Assembly (NCBI RefSeq): GCF_014803895.1
Contig: NZ_JAAVAU010000026.1
Span: 1 to 12,951, forward strand
Source of the DNA: Lactobacillus sp.
Lineage (GTDB): Bacteria; Bacillota; Bacilli; Lactobacillales; Lactobacillaceae
DNA length: 12,951 bases
Direction: 5' to 3'
The notes beneath the pieces were generated by a model that worked only from the letters and a program-made list of their open reading frames with translations, ran no database searches and had not been told where the DNA came from. Shown here in pieces: positions 1-7,014 of this stretch (the stretch's first letter is position 1; each line of letters begins with the position of its first letter). Position numbers and translations under genes: made by a program.

Positions 1-44
1 GAGTCCTAAAAGGGACTATTTTAACAAAAAGAAGACACAAAAAT

Positions 45-78
45 AGAGCAAGATTTCTAAAAATAGAATTCTTGCTCT
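45..78 (-). terminator. Rho-independent terminator of the ddl-HTH operon (possibly two-way)
   Basis: A nine-base-pair perfect stem is formed by AGAGCAAGA (45-53) and TCTTGCTCT (70-78), with an AT-rich loop. Read on the minus strand, the hairpin is followed by a T-rich run (ATTTTTG, about 44-38). It lies about 50 nt past the stop codon of the HTH gene. On the plus strand it is followed by TTATTTTTTAG, so it could also stop transcription entering from the left. Confidence 0.8.
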
Positions 79-126
79 TATTTTTTAGTCTAGGAAGCTA
101 GTTTTTTCCCAGACTCTTTGCTTTGT

Positions 127-921
127 CTACTTAAAAATTCGCTGCCACCAGTGTTTTTTACTGGTCCTACGTGGTTGCACTTGCATTTGCGCTAAAGTAC
201 GATGAATAGCCTCAGCTTGTTTCTCTTGATTTTCACGAGTTTTTTCCATGATTTCATCATGCATTTCTTCATCGCTCTTTTGCTTATCAGCCTCAATCTC
301 GGCAGCCATTTCTTCTTTTTTCTTCTCTGCTTCCGTCTTCAACTTAGGCATTGTTGCCTGTACTTCAGATTGAGTCGACTTAGTCAATTGTGGAGCTTGA
401 GTTTCTTGTACAGTTTTAGTAGGTTGACTGAGTTGATGAGAACTATCAATTAATTTTCTATTTTGCTCTTCAACGCGTGCAACTTGTTTTTGCAAATCTT
501 GAATTGCCTTATTTTGGCTGGTAATAGTATTTTGCAAAATCGTTAATAACTTAATTACTTGCTTAGCATCAACCATTGTATTACCTTGATTTGCTTGGCT
601 TGATAAAGTATCAACTATATGGTCAGCCTTTTTACTGTCATTTTGTTTGCCATCTACATTACTAATCGCAAATATTTGTTGAGCTGCTTCTTGTAAAGTT
701 AAATCTTCATCCTTAGCCAAATGTTGAAAAGCTTTTAAATCAGCAATATCTTTCTCACTATATAAGCGAGCTTTTTGCTTAGTTCGTTCATAGTAATCTT
801 TGTTGCCAGTAACCTTTTCAACTAGTAAAGAATACTTTCTTAAAGTTGCTACACTAATATTTAAATCTTCAGCAGCTTGAGCAGGCGCAGCAAGTTCTTC
901 AAAATTGTGGTCGCGTTCCAT
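127..921 (-). CDS. MerR-like HTH protein with long coiled coil and basic/aromatic C-terminus
   Basis: 264 residues. Residues about 15-90 look like a MerR-type winged helix-turn-helix (NISVATLRKYS, then ARLYSEKDIADL). A glutamine- and charge-rich stretch at about 118-160 and a highly charged one at about 195-245 should form coiled coils, separated by a Q/T/P-rich linker. The protein ends in a basic, tryptophan-rich tail (KKHWWQRIFK). No small-molecule sensor domain is visible, so a classical MerR activator is unlikely. The HTH plus coiled coil plus basic tail recalls RacA-type chromosome-anchoring proteins and DUF3967-like plasmid proteins; that parallel is inference from layout, not from clear similarity. 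The gene starts 16 bp after the ddl stop codon behind a modest purine-rich site (GTGAGAG), so it is probably translated from the ddl transcript. The ATG start agrees with the beginning of the HTH. Confidence 0.85.
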   Translation of the reverse strand: MERDHNFEELAAPAQAAEDLNISVATLRKYSLLVEKVTGNKDYYERTKQKARLYSEKDIADLKAFQHLAKDEDLTLQEAAQQIFAISNVDGKQNDSKKADHIVDTLSSQANQGNTMVDAKQVIKLLTILQNTITSQNKAIQDLQKQVARVEEQNRKLIDSSHQLSQPTKTVQETQAPQLTKSTQSEVQATMPKLKTEAEKKKEEMAAEIEADKQKSDEEMHDEIMEKTRENQEKQAEAIHRTLAQMQVQPRRTSKKHWWQRIFK

Positions 922-937
922 TTAATCTCTCACTCTT

Positions 938-2023
938 TTATTTGTGTTTATGTAATAGGGTTTTCTTATGATTGTAACGCTCTACTCCTAAATTAATCAA
1001 ACGTGTAATTAATTCACTATAAGGAATACCAACTTCTTCAAATAGTTTTGGATACATAGAAATATTGGTAAATCCTGGAAGAGCGTTAACTTCAGTTAAA
1101 ATAATTTCATCATCATCTTTACGACGCATAAAATCAATACGAGACATACCGCTACACTCTGTTGCTTTATATACTTTTAAAGCATTTTTTCGTACTTTTT
1201 CAATAATTCCTTCAGGTAAATGTGCAGGAATTTGAAGAGTTGAAGTCGAATTGTCATCATATTTATTTTCATAACTGTAGAAAGAATCTTCAGCATTAGT
1301 AATTTGTCCAACACCAGAAACTATTGGCTTATCATTACCTAAAACAGCAGTTTCCACTTCACTACCATGAACAGTTTCTTCAACTAAAACTTTATCATCG
1401 TACTTAAAAGCATCTTCTAAAGCAGCTTTATATTCTTCAGCATTCAAAACATGATTTACACCGACAGATGAACCTTGATTAGATGGCTTAACAAATAAAT
1501 CTTTACCTAATTCCTTAGCAACATAATCATAATCAAGTTTTTCATTATCTTTATTATCATATTCAGGACGTTTGATAGAAATCCATTTAGCTACCTTAAC
1601 TCCAGCTCTTTGAGCTAAAATTTTAGTCATTTCTTTATCCATAGTTACGGCTGCAGCTAAAACGTCATCCCCAACAAATGGTTTATCAATGACTCTAAAT
1701 AAGCCTTGAAGTGATCCATCTTCCCCTAAGTTACCATGAACAATTGGGAAGAAAACATCTATTTCTGGACGATCTTCTAATTCTACAATATTAGAAAGAT
1801 TTGCGACTTTATGAGGATTCTCTACAGTCATTTTAGGATTTTCTAATACCTTATGTGAATCTTCGTCATTAGCAAGATAGCCATCATTGGTAATCCACAT
1901 TGGATATACATCAAACTTGTTAGTATCGATTGCATTATAAATATTATGGGCTGACATGATAGATACTTCATATTCAGAAGAATTTCCACCAAAAATCAAA
2001 CCGACTTTTAATTTTTTAGTCAT
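938..2023 (-). CDS. ddl: D-alanine--D-alanine ligase
   Basis: ATP-grasp ligase that joins two D-alanines for the end of the peptidoglycan stem peptide; cytoplasmic. From the start chosen here it has 361 residues, the usual length. Visible signatures are the N-terminal GGNSSEYEVS, HGNLGEDGSLQG (96-107), the ATP-binding loop GSSVGV (184-189), SRIDF (294-298) and the Mg-binding EVNALPGFTN (311-320). The specificity residue in the omega loop (YENKY, Tyr255) is tyrosine. Ligases from intrinsically vancomycin-resistant lactobacilli carry phenylalanine there, so a D-Ala-D-Ala product is expected. An upstream in-frame ATG at 2074 would add 17 residues, but the ATG at 2023 has an AAAAGGAG site (2031-2038) at ideal spacing and begins at the family's normal N-terminus. 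The likely promoter also lies downstream of 2074. First gene of a two-gene operon. Confidence 0.96.
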   Translation of the reverse strand: MTKKLKVGLIFGGNSSEYEVSIMSAHNIYNAIDTNKFDVYPMWITNDGYLANDEDSHKVLENPKMTVENPHKVANLSNIVELEDRPEIDVFFPIVHGNLGEDGSLQGLFRVIDKPFVGDDVLAAAVTMDKEMTKILAQRAGVKVAKWISIKRPEYDNKDNEKLDYDYVAKELGKDLFVKPSNQGSSVGVNHVLNAEEYKAALEDAFKYDDKVLVEETVHGSEVETAVLGNDKPIVSGVGQITNAEDSFYSYENKYDDNSTSTLQIPAHLPEGIIEKVRKNALKVYKATECSGMSRIDFMRRKDDDEIILTEVNALPGFTNISMYPKLFEEVGIPYSELITRLINLGVERYNHKKTLLHKHK

Positions 2024-2053
2024 TATTTTTCTCCTTTTAGTCCCTGAATCCTT

Positions 2054-2083
2054 ATTATAAACAATGTAGGCCAAGTGAGTGAA
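2054..2083 (-). promoter_or_regulatory. Probable ddl promoter
   Basis: On the minus strand, TTCACT (2078-2083) lies 18 nt before a perfect TATAAT (2054-2059). The predicted transcript would begin near 2046, giving a leader of about 20 nt that contains the AAAAGGAG site for the ATG at 2023. This excludes translation from the upstream ATG at 2074. Confidence 0.6.
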
Positions 2084-2143
2084 TTTTTTTACAAAAAAGT
2101 ATTAATAAAAATCAATTTTCTACAGAAAAATAGTACAATTGTC

Positions 2144-2167
2144 TATAATATAGGTGACAGAGAGGAG
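2144..2167 (+). promoter_or_regulatory. -10 element and ribosome binding site of the CAP-SLAP gene
   Basis: A perfect TATAAT sits at 2144-2149 with only a poor -35 match (TCTACA at 2119-2124, 19 nt spacer). A GAGGAG ribosome binding site (2162-2167) lies 8 nt before the ATG at 2176. The palindrome ACAATTGT (2135-2142) abuts the -10 and could be a protein site, but it is short. Confidence 0.55.
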
Positions 2168-2175
2168 ACTCACAA

Positions 2176-3852
2176 ATGCACTTTAAGCAAAAAATTATAA
2201 TAGCATTACTTGGTGTTACACTCGCTGGACCATACGCAATAAGTCCCACTACCCATACCTATGCAGCTACTTTTACTCAAAGCGAAAGTGCTAAAATTAA
2301 AAGTATTCAAAAACAATATACTAATTTGCCTAAAACAATATTTGATCAAAATAATATTTATGCCACAGCTCCCCATTTAACTTCTCCTTTTTCTGCAGGA
2401 ACGTTAAATGATTCATATGTTTCAGACCAACTAGCATATATTAATTTTTATCGTAGTCTCTTTAACTTGCCATCTATCACTAGCAATACTACGGATAACG
2501 ACAACGCTCAACTTACTGCAAGCGTTATGGCAGCAATTAATGCTGATCCTTTTAAAAACCAACATGGTTTACCAAATGAAAAGAGGCCGAAATATATTAG
2601 TAAAGCAAATTGGTCGATTGCTAAAAATGTCTCTGCTAGTTCAAACTTAAATTTTAATGTCTCTGACCAATCAGCTGGAGACGTAATTACAGATCTTCTA
2701 ACTGACAGTTATAACTTAGATGGTTCTGACACTGGTCACCGTGCTTGGATACTTTCCTCAAGATTAACAACTACAGGTATTGGAGCAGCCTATGGATCTA
2801 ATGGATACCGTTACTCAGTTCAACAAGTTGCTTATGCAAGTGACAGTTTTAATACAGCTTCAACTTCTACCGTTAGTTACCCATCTTCAGGAATTTTTCC
2901 AATAGAATTATTAACAGGAAAAAATATTGCTTGGTCACTTTATTTATCTGACCAAACTGTTCTAGGTAAACCCAAAATTACAATTACCGATTTAGATACT
3001 GGTCAAACAGTGAAAGCAACAAAAGTTAAGAACTACTCTAATTTAGGATATGGAAACTTTGCCACAGTTTTAACTTATTTCCCTGGAAATTTAAAATTGA
3101 CCTCTGGTCATTCATATGCAGTAAAAATCAAGGGTGTTTATAATTATACTTTTAAACTTTTCAACCTTAATAAAGAAAATGAAAGTGTTAGCGAAGCACC
3201 CACTAGTAGCACCAGTTCAAATAAAGCTCCGAGCTCAGAGGACTACGATTACAATGTTACTGTTCCCAAAATTAGCAGTAACAATGACTCTTCATCCGCT
3301 TCATCCAGTCTAAATATTGATAGCTCTGCCATCAGTGGCAGTGACGATTCTGCTAGCAATTCGAGTGGAACAATTACTTTCAATATTCCTACCCAAACAG
3401 AAAGTAACACAAATACCAATAATGCCACTAATTCAGACACTACATCAATTGAAGATGTTATTGATATTCGTCCTGATTTGCTACTAAAAGGAGAAAAGTT
3501 ACGTGATACTTTATCCTCTAACCGTCAGTTAAATACAAATTTATTTGGTAGATCTTATCAAGATGGTAAATCTTTTTATAACTTAGGATCTAACCAATGG
3601 TTTAAAACTTTCTATATTACTTCTAATCCACAGCTCAAAGCAGGTTTAATTAATATAACTCAATCCACTATTGATAAAAATGTTTATTCTAGTCCTTACG
3701 ATGATTTGAGAAAACCTTCGATTACTCATTTGACTCCGGGTAAGAGTTACCCTTATGGGCAAACAATTACTATTGGAAATACTGTGTGGTATTATTTAGG
3801 ACCACATCAATGGATAAGACAACCTTTAGGACAAACAAATAATCTAATATAA
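2176..3852 (+). CDS. Secreted CAP-domain protein with C-terminal SLAP cell-wall-binding region
   Basis: 558 residues. A Sec signal peptide is clear: a short basic start, a hydrophobic core, and a likely cut after THTYA (residue 30). A CAP/SCP-type domain spans about 78-222, with QHG (His130) and TGHRAWIL (His188) in the places of the two cavity histidines. The usual ENI motif reads KNV (150-152), so a cavity glutamate may be missing. Residues 240-330 form a beta-rich module that I cannot name. A Ser/Asn/Thr-rich linker follows at about 336-425. The end (about 433-550) contains two SLAP-like repeats (SFYNLGSNQWFK; VWYYLGPHQWIR), which bind wall polymers non-covalently in acidophilus-group lactobacilli. 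It is therefore expected on the cell surface; the role of the CAP domain there is unknown. Single-gene unit, divergent from ddl. Confidence 0.9.
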   Translation: MHFKQKIIIALLGVTLAGPYAISPTTHTYAATFTQSESAKIKSIQKQYTNLPKTIFDQNNIYATAPHLTSPFSAGTLNDSYVSDQLAYINFYRSLFNLPSITSNTTDNDNAQLTASVMAAINADPFKNQHGLPNEKRPKYISKANWSIAKNVSASSNLNFNVSDQSAGDVITDLLTDSYNLDGSDTGHRAWILSSRLTTTGIGAAYGSNGYRYSVQQVAYASDSFNTASTSTVSYPSSGIFPIELLTGKNIAWSLYLSDQTVLGKPKITITDLDTGQTVKATKVKNYSNLGYGNFATVLTYFPGNLKLTSGHSYAVKIKGVYNYTFKLFNLNKENESVSEAPTSSTSSNKAPSSEDYDYNVTVPKISSNNDSSSASSSLNIDSSAISGSDDSASNSSGTITFNIPTQTESNTNTNNATNSDTTSIEDVIDIRPDLLLKGEKLRDTLSSNRQLNTNLFGRSYQDGKSFYNLGSNQWFKTFYITSNPQLKAGLINITQSTIDKNVYSSPYDDLRKPSITHLTPGKSYPYGQTITIGNTVWYYLGPHQWIRQPLGQTNNLI

Positions 3853-3883
3853 AAATGCATGGCTTTTACTTGCCATGCATTTT
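3852..3883. terminator. Bidirectional terminator between convergent units
   Basis: A 12-bp perfect stem pairs AAAATGCATGGC (3852-3863) with GCCATGCATTTT (3872-3883) around an 8-nt loop. T-rich runs follow on both strands (TTTTACTTTT on plus; TTTTTATATT on minus). It serves the CAP-SLAP gene and the TetR/membrane protein pair, whose stop codons flank it. Confidence 0.9.
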
Positions 3884-3887
3884 ACTT

Positions 3888-4721
3888 TTAATCTTCAGTT
3901 GTTAATTGCCATAAAATTGTACTAATTACAAATAGGATTACACCAACTATTACTAATTCTAGGAATATTCCACTCGCAACTTCTAAGAAATATCCAATGC
4001 TGAAAATTAAGCCTTCAACATTGAATATTAGTGGTACAGCCGCTAATAAACCATAAATAATCATAAATAAAGCACCTACCCACATAATTGCTCCCATAAT
4101 GGCATGTACAATTCCCTTTTTACTGAGTAAAGTAGTCATATTTCTAATTACTGAAAACAGAGATAACAAACACATCATGATTATAAGCGCATTTATTACT
4201 ACAAATAAAGTTTCAATATTTGCACTTAGAGTTACGGACGATAAATTAAAACCAGTAATAACAGAATAAATTCCTCGATTATTATATTTCTTTAAGTGAC
4301 TTTTGACAGATTGTGCTTCTTGGGAAGAATTTCCGTCTATCTTTTTTAAAATAACTTGTCGAATTTTTTCAGCTAAACTAGCATTTTCTGCTCTAAACCA
4401 ATGTATTCCTAAAGTATAATCCACCATAGCATTAGCAATCGGTTTAGTCTGCTTTTCAGTTAAAATATTACTTGTATCACCGTTACGATCAGCACCGATT
4501 GTTTCTGCGAAATTATCAAATCTCTCATTTACAAAACGTTCAGCTACTACAGCATTGCTTTCCTTAGCAAGCTGTTTTTTCATAAAATTAGGATTCATAA
4601 AAGTTAACAAACTAAACCCTAATGTAATAACTGTAAAAATAATAAAAACTAAAGATCTTTTATTGTGAGCATTTTGAGCTTGATCAATTCGCCGTAATTC
4701 ACTGCGCGAACCTGCTACCAT
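3888..4721 (-). CDS. Four-helix membrane protein of unknown function, paired with a TetR regulator
   Basis: 277 residues; I do not recognise the family. A basic N-terminus (residues 1-22) precedes a first membrane segment at about 24-42. A soluble, mostly hydrophilic region follows at about 44-168, then three more membrane segments at about 170-192, 205-230 and 246-271. By the positive-inside rule the 125-residue loop should lie outside the cell. No transporter or enzyme motif is visible. The gene begins 23 bp after the TetR stop codon with an AAAGGA site (4729-4734) 7 nt from the ATG, so the two are almost certainly co-transcribed. In such pairs the regulator usually controls the membrane gene, so a role in envelope stress or efflux of a small compound is possible, but nothing in this protein shows which. 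Ends at the shared terminator. Confidence 0.88.
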   Translation of the reverse strand: MVAGSRSELRRIDQAQNAHNKRSLVFIIFTVITLGFSLLTFMNPNFMKKQLAKESNAVVAERFVNERFDNFAETIGADRNGDTSNILTEKQTKPIANAMVDYTLGIHWFRAENASLAEKIRQVILKKIDGNSSQEAQSVKSHLKKYNNRGIYSVITGFNLSSVTLSANIETLFVVINALIIMMCLLSLFSVIRNMTTLLSKKGIVHAIMGAIMWVGALFMIIYGLLAAVPLIFNVEGLIFSIGYFLEVASGIFLELVIVGVILFVISTILWQLTTED

Positions 4722-4744
4722 ATGCTAATCCTTTCAATTTTGAT

Positions 4745-5401
4745 TTATGCAAACATTACATCAATAGCTTGAAATACTTCATCAATTTTAAAGTTTTCAG
4801 TTAATTGATGGCCTTCTTCTAACGTCTCCTTTACACGCGCATCCGGAAAGTCTAAAAATGTTGTCATAAAGGTTTTAACCATTATATCAGAAATCATTTC
4901 AGCATTAACATCAAATTGTTGACGTTTAAGGAATAAGTTAGCCCCTCCACTGACAATAAAAGCCAACCCTGACTTAAGTTGCATATCGTTTCCTAACTCG
5001 TCTTTTACGCCTTCTTCAATTAACCAGTTATCTAAAATTTGTCCCCATTTTTCAGTAGAATCAGGATCTTTCAAGATACTCTCTAATACATTTGAAATTC
5101 CCTCATCACGCAAACCCATTTCAAGCAAAATATAGATAAATGCTTTCATCTTTGCATAAGTATTAACATTTTTGAATTGCTCAGAATTCAAAATCTGTAG
5201 AATCGTGGACATAAAATTAGTAACGATTTCAATAATTAATTTGTTTTTATGGGGATAATACGATTGCAACAGTGACTTAGAGATTCCTGATTTATCAGCA
5301 ATCATTTGCAAAGACACGTTGTTTATCCCATCTTTACGCAACAAAGTGAACGTATTTCTTAAAATAGTTCTACGGCGTTGCATATTTTTTTGTCTTGCCA
5401 T
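4745..5401 (-). CDS. TetR/AcrR-family transcriptional regulator
   Basis: 218 residues, typical for the family. The N-terminal DNA-binding domain is clear at about 8-58, with the helix-turn-helix at about 28-49 (VSLQMIADKSGISKSLLQSYY) and the usual family residues before the first ligand-domain helix. The remaining 160 residues are helical and divergent, as expected for the ligand-binding and dimer domain, so the inducer cannot be guessed. An AGGGGA site (5408-5413) lies 6 nt before the ATG; a second Met at residue 7 is less well placed. The gene leads a two-gene unit with the membrane protein. A perfect 12-bp palindrome just upstream of its -10 element suggests self-repression. Confidence 0.93.
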   Translation of the reverse strand: MARQKNMQRRRTILRNTFTLLRKDGINNVSLQMIADKSGISKSLLQSYYPHKNKLIIEIVTNFMSTILQILNSEQFKNVNTYAKMKAFIYILLEMGLRDEGISNVLESILKDPDSTEKWGQILDNWLIEEGVKDELGNDMQLKSGLAFIVSGGANLFLKRQQFDVNAEMISDIMVKTFMTTFLDFPDARVKETLEEGHQLTENFKIDEVFQAIDVMFA

Positions 5402-5443
5402 AATCGGTCCCCTATCTCTATATTCAATTCTCTTATAAAGTCT

Positions 5444-5463
5444 ATTATAGCAGTATATATACT
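5444..5463 (-). promoter_or_regulatory. TetR promoter with extended -10 and palindromic operator candidate
   Basis: On the minus strand TGC-TATAAT forms a perfect extended -10 (TATAAT at 5444-5449). Immediately upstream is the 12-bp perfect palindrome AGTATATATACT (5452-5463), which would fall between the -10 and -35 positions. The -35 region itself matches poorly, as is common with extended -10 promoters. A dimeric TetR repressor bound here would block RNA polymerase. Confidence 0.6.
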
Positions 5464-5521
5464 ATCTGAGCATAGGCAAGTAGTTTTATATAATAATTAT
5501 CTTTATACCAACCATTTTATC

Positions 5522-6874
5522 TTATTTATTATTTTTCGTAAAAAAACCATATCCTATCCATAAACATGCAATAAAAATCAAAGCAATAATCATTGGAATA
5601 CGCGTTTCTGGAATAACAAATAAAATCACTAAAATTGCTAAGTAAAAAATAATTGTCAACCAATCAGTCAGTGGCGCACCTGGCATTTGAAATTGACCAA
5701 GTTTATTTTTATTTTCCTTACGATATTTTAAATGGCACCACATGATAATTAACCAGACCATAATAAAACTAATCGTTGAAACAGTTGAGATAATATCAAA
5801 AATTTTACCTGGCATAATGTAATTCAAAATTACAATGATAAATAAAATTAAAGATGAGAATGTCAATGCTCGATCTGGAACACCATTACGACTTAATCTT
5901 CCTAATCGCTTAGGTGCATTGCCACTATATGCTAAAGCATAGAGAGAACGACTTGTACTAAAAATAGCACTATTAGTTGCTGACATTGCAGCTGTTAAAA
6001 CAACAAAATTTAAAATACCAGCTGCTGCAGGAATTCCTACTGCTGTAAAAACTTGTACAAATGGACTTGAAGTTGTTTTAATTTCATTCCAAGGTTGAAC
6101 AGACATTATAGCAATCATTGAACCAACATAAAAAAGTCCAATTCTAAGCGGTAAACTGTTGATAGCTTTAGGAAGATCTTTTTCAGGATCCGCTGTTTCA
6201 CTAGCAGTTAATCCTACGATTTCGATCCCTACAAATGCAAAAACTACCATTTGAAATGACATTAAAAATCCCTTAATACCTTTAGGGAAAAAACCACCAT
6301 GAGATACAATATTATTTAAAGACACAACATGATCACCAACATGCATTTGCATCATAATCATAATTGCGCCAGCCAAAATCAAGGCCACAATAGCAATGAC
6401 TTTAATCATGGAGAACCAACTTTCTAATTCTCCAAAAAGTCCAACATTCAAACGATTTATAACCAATAAAATTAAAATAATAACTAAAGGTCCCACCCAT
6501 TGAGGCAATGATGGGAACCAATACTTCAAATAAATCCCTGTAGCCGTTAAATCAGCCATAGCCAAACTTAACCAACACATCCAATATGTCCAACCTGCTA
6601 CAAATTCTACTCGATCACCTAAATATTTTTTTATTGAACTAATAAAAGAAGAATGCTCAGGTGAAGATAAAATTAGTTCTCCCAAAGCCCTCATCATGAA
6701 GAAAGTTACGACTCCAACAATTAAGTAAGACAAAATAATTGATGGTCCGCTGCTTTTAATTGCACTACCAGATCCTAAAAATAAACCTGTTCCAATCGCT
6801 CCTCCAATAGCAATCATCATTACATGTCTACTTTTTAAAGAACGTTGCAATTTATTTTTTTCTTTATCAGCCAT
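5522..6874 (-). CDS. APC-superfamily amino acid permease (AAT family)
   Basis: 450 residues with about 12 predicted membrane helices, the standard length and topology of proton-coupled amino acid:polyamine:organocation transporters. The first helix carries the family motif GGAIGTGLFLGSG (24-36), after a cytoplasmic SLKSRH stretch. The loop after the sixth helix has the signature EIVGLTASETADPEKDLPKAI-like region (about 218-238). GELESWFSMIKV (148-159) resembles the CycA/AnsP/LysP branch. The substrate cannot be fixed; D-serine/D-alanine/glycine and neutral or basic amino acids are all possible. The ribosome binding site is weak (AAGTGAAGTGA upstream of the ATG). It stands alone between the prs terminator and the TetR gene. 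No convincing terminator follows its stop codon, so read-through into the TetR gene is possible. Confidence 0.92.
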   Translation of the reverse strand: MADKEKNKLQRSLKSRHVMMIAIGGAIGTGLFLGSGSAIKSSGPSIILSYLIVGVVTFFMMRALGELILSSPEHSSFISSIKKYLGDRVEFVAGWTYWMCWLSLAMADLTATGIYLKYWFPSLPQWVGPLVIILILLVINRLNVGLFGELESWFSMIKVIAIVALILAGAIMIMMQMHVGDHVVSLNNIVSHGGFFPKGIKGFLMSFQMVVFAFVGIEIVGLTASETADPEKDLPKAINSLPLRIGLFYVGSMIAIMSVQPWNEIKTTSSPFVQVFTAVGIPAAAGILNFVVLTAAMSATNSAIFSTSRSLYALAYSGNAPKRLGRLSRNGVPDRALTFSSLILFIIVILNYIMPGKIFDIISTVSTISFIMVWLIIMWCHLKYRKENKNKLGQFQMPGAPLTDWLTIIFYLAILVILFVIPETRIPMIIALIFIACLWIGYGFFTKNNK

Positions 6875-6914
6875 TGTTTCACTTCACTTTCTTTCAATAA
6901 GTAATGTTTTTAGT

Positions 6915-6943
6915 ATTATATTCGATGGAATAAAATAAAGCAA
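6915..6943 (-). promoter_or_regulatory. Probable permease promoter
   Basis: On the minus strand TTGCTT (6938-6943) is followed after 17 nt by a perfect TATAAT (6915-6920). The transcript would start near 6908, about 34 nt before the ATG. Confidence 0.6.
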
Positions 6944-6958
6944 AAAAACTCTAAACAA

Positions 6959-6988
6959 AAGGTCGCAGTAAACACATACTACGACCTT
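6959..6988 (-). terminator. prs terminator
   Basis: The inverted repeat AAGGTCG-C-AGTA (6959-6970) / TACT-A-CGACCTT (6977-6988) forms an 11-bp stem with one internal mismatch and a 6-nt loop. On the minus strand it is followed by TTTTGTTT. It lies 26 nt past the prs stop codon. Confidence 0.8.
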
Positions 6989-7014
6989 CCATAATTTAGT
7001 ATTAAGAGTCAATC

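Noticed and set aside
2..17. Small hairpin AGTCC/GGACT with a following ATTTT at the left edge
   Set aside because: Only 5 bp, short T-run and cut by the window edge. It may be the end of a terminator for a gene to the left, but this cannot be judged.
2135..2142. Palindrome ACAATTGT next to the -10 of the CAP-SLAP gene
   Set aside because: Eight AT-rich bases occur often by chance, and no regulator is linked to it.
5464..5521. Possible permease terminator
   Set aside because: The stretch is AT-rich with only weak self-pairing (TAATAATTA); no stem with a T-run could be supported.
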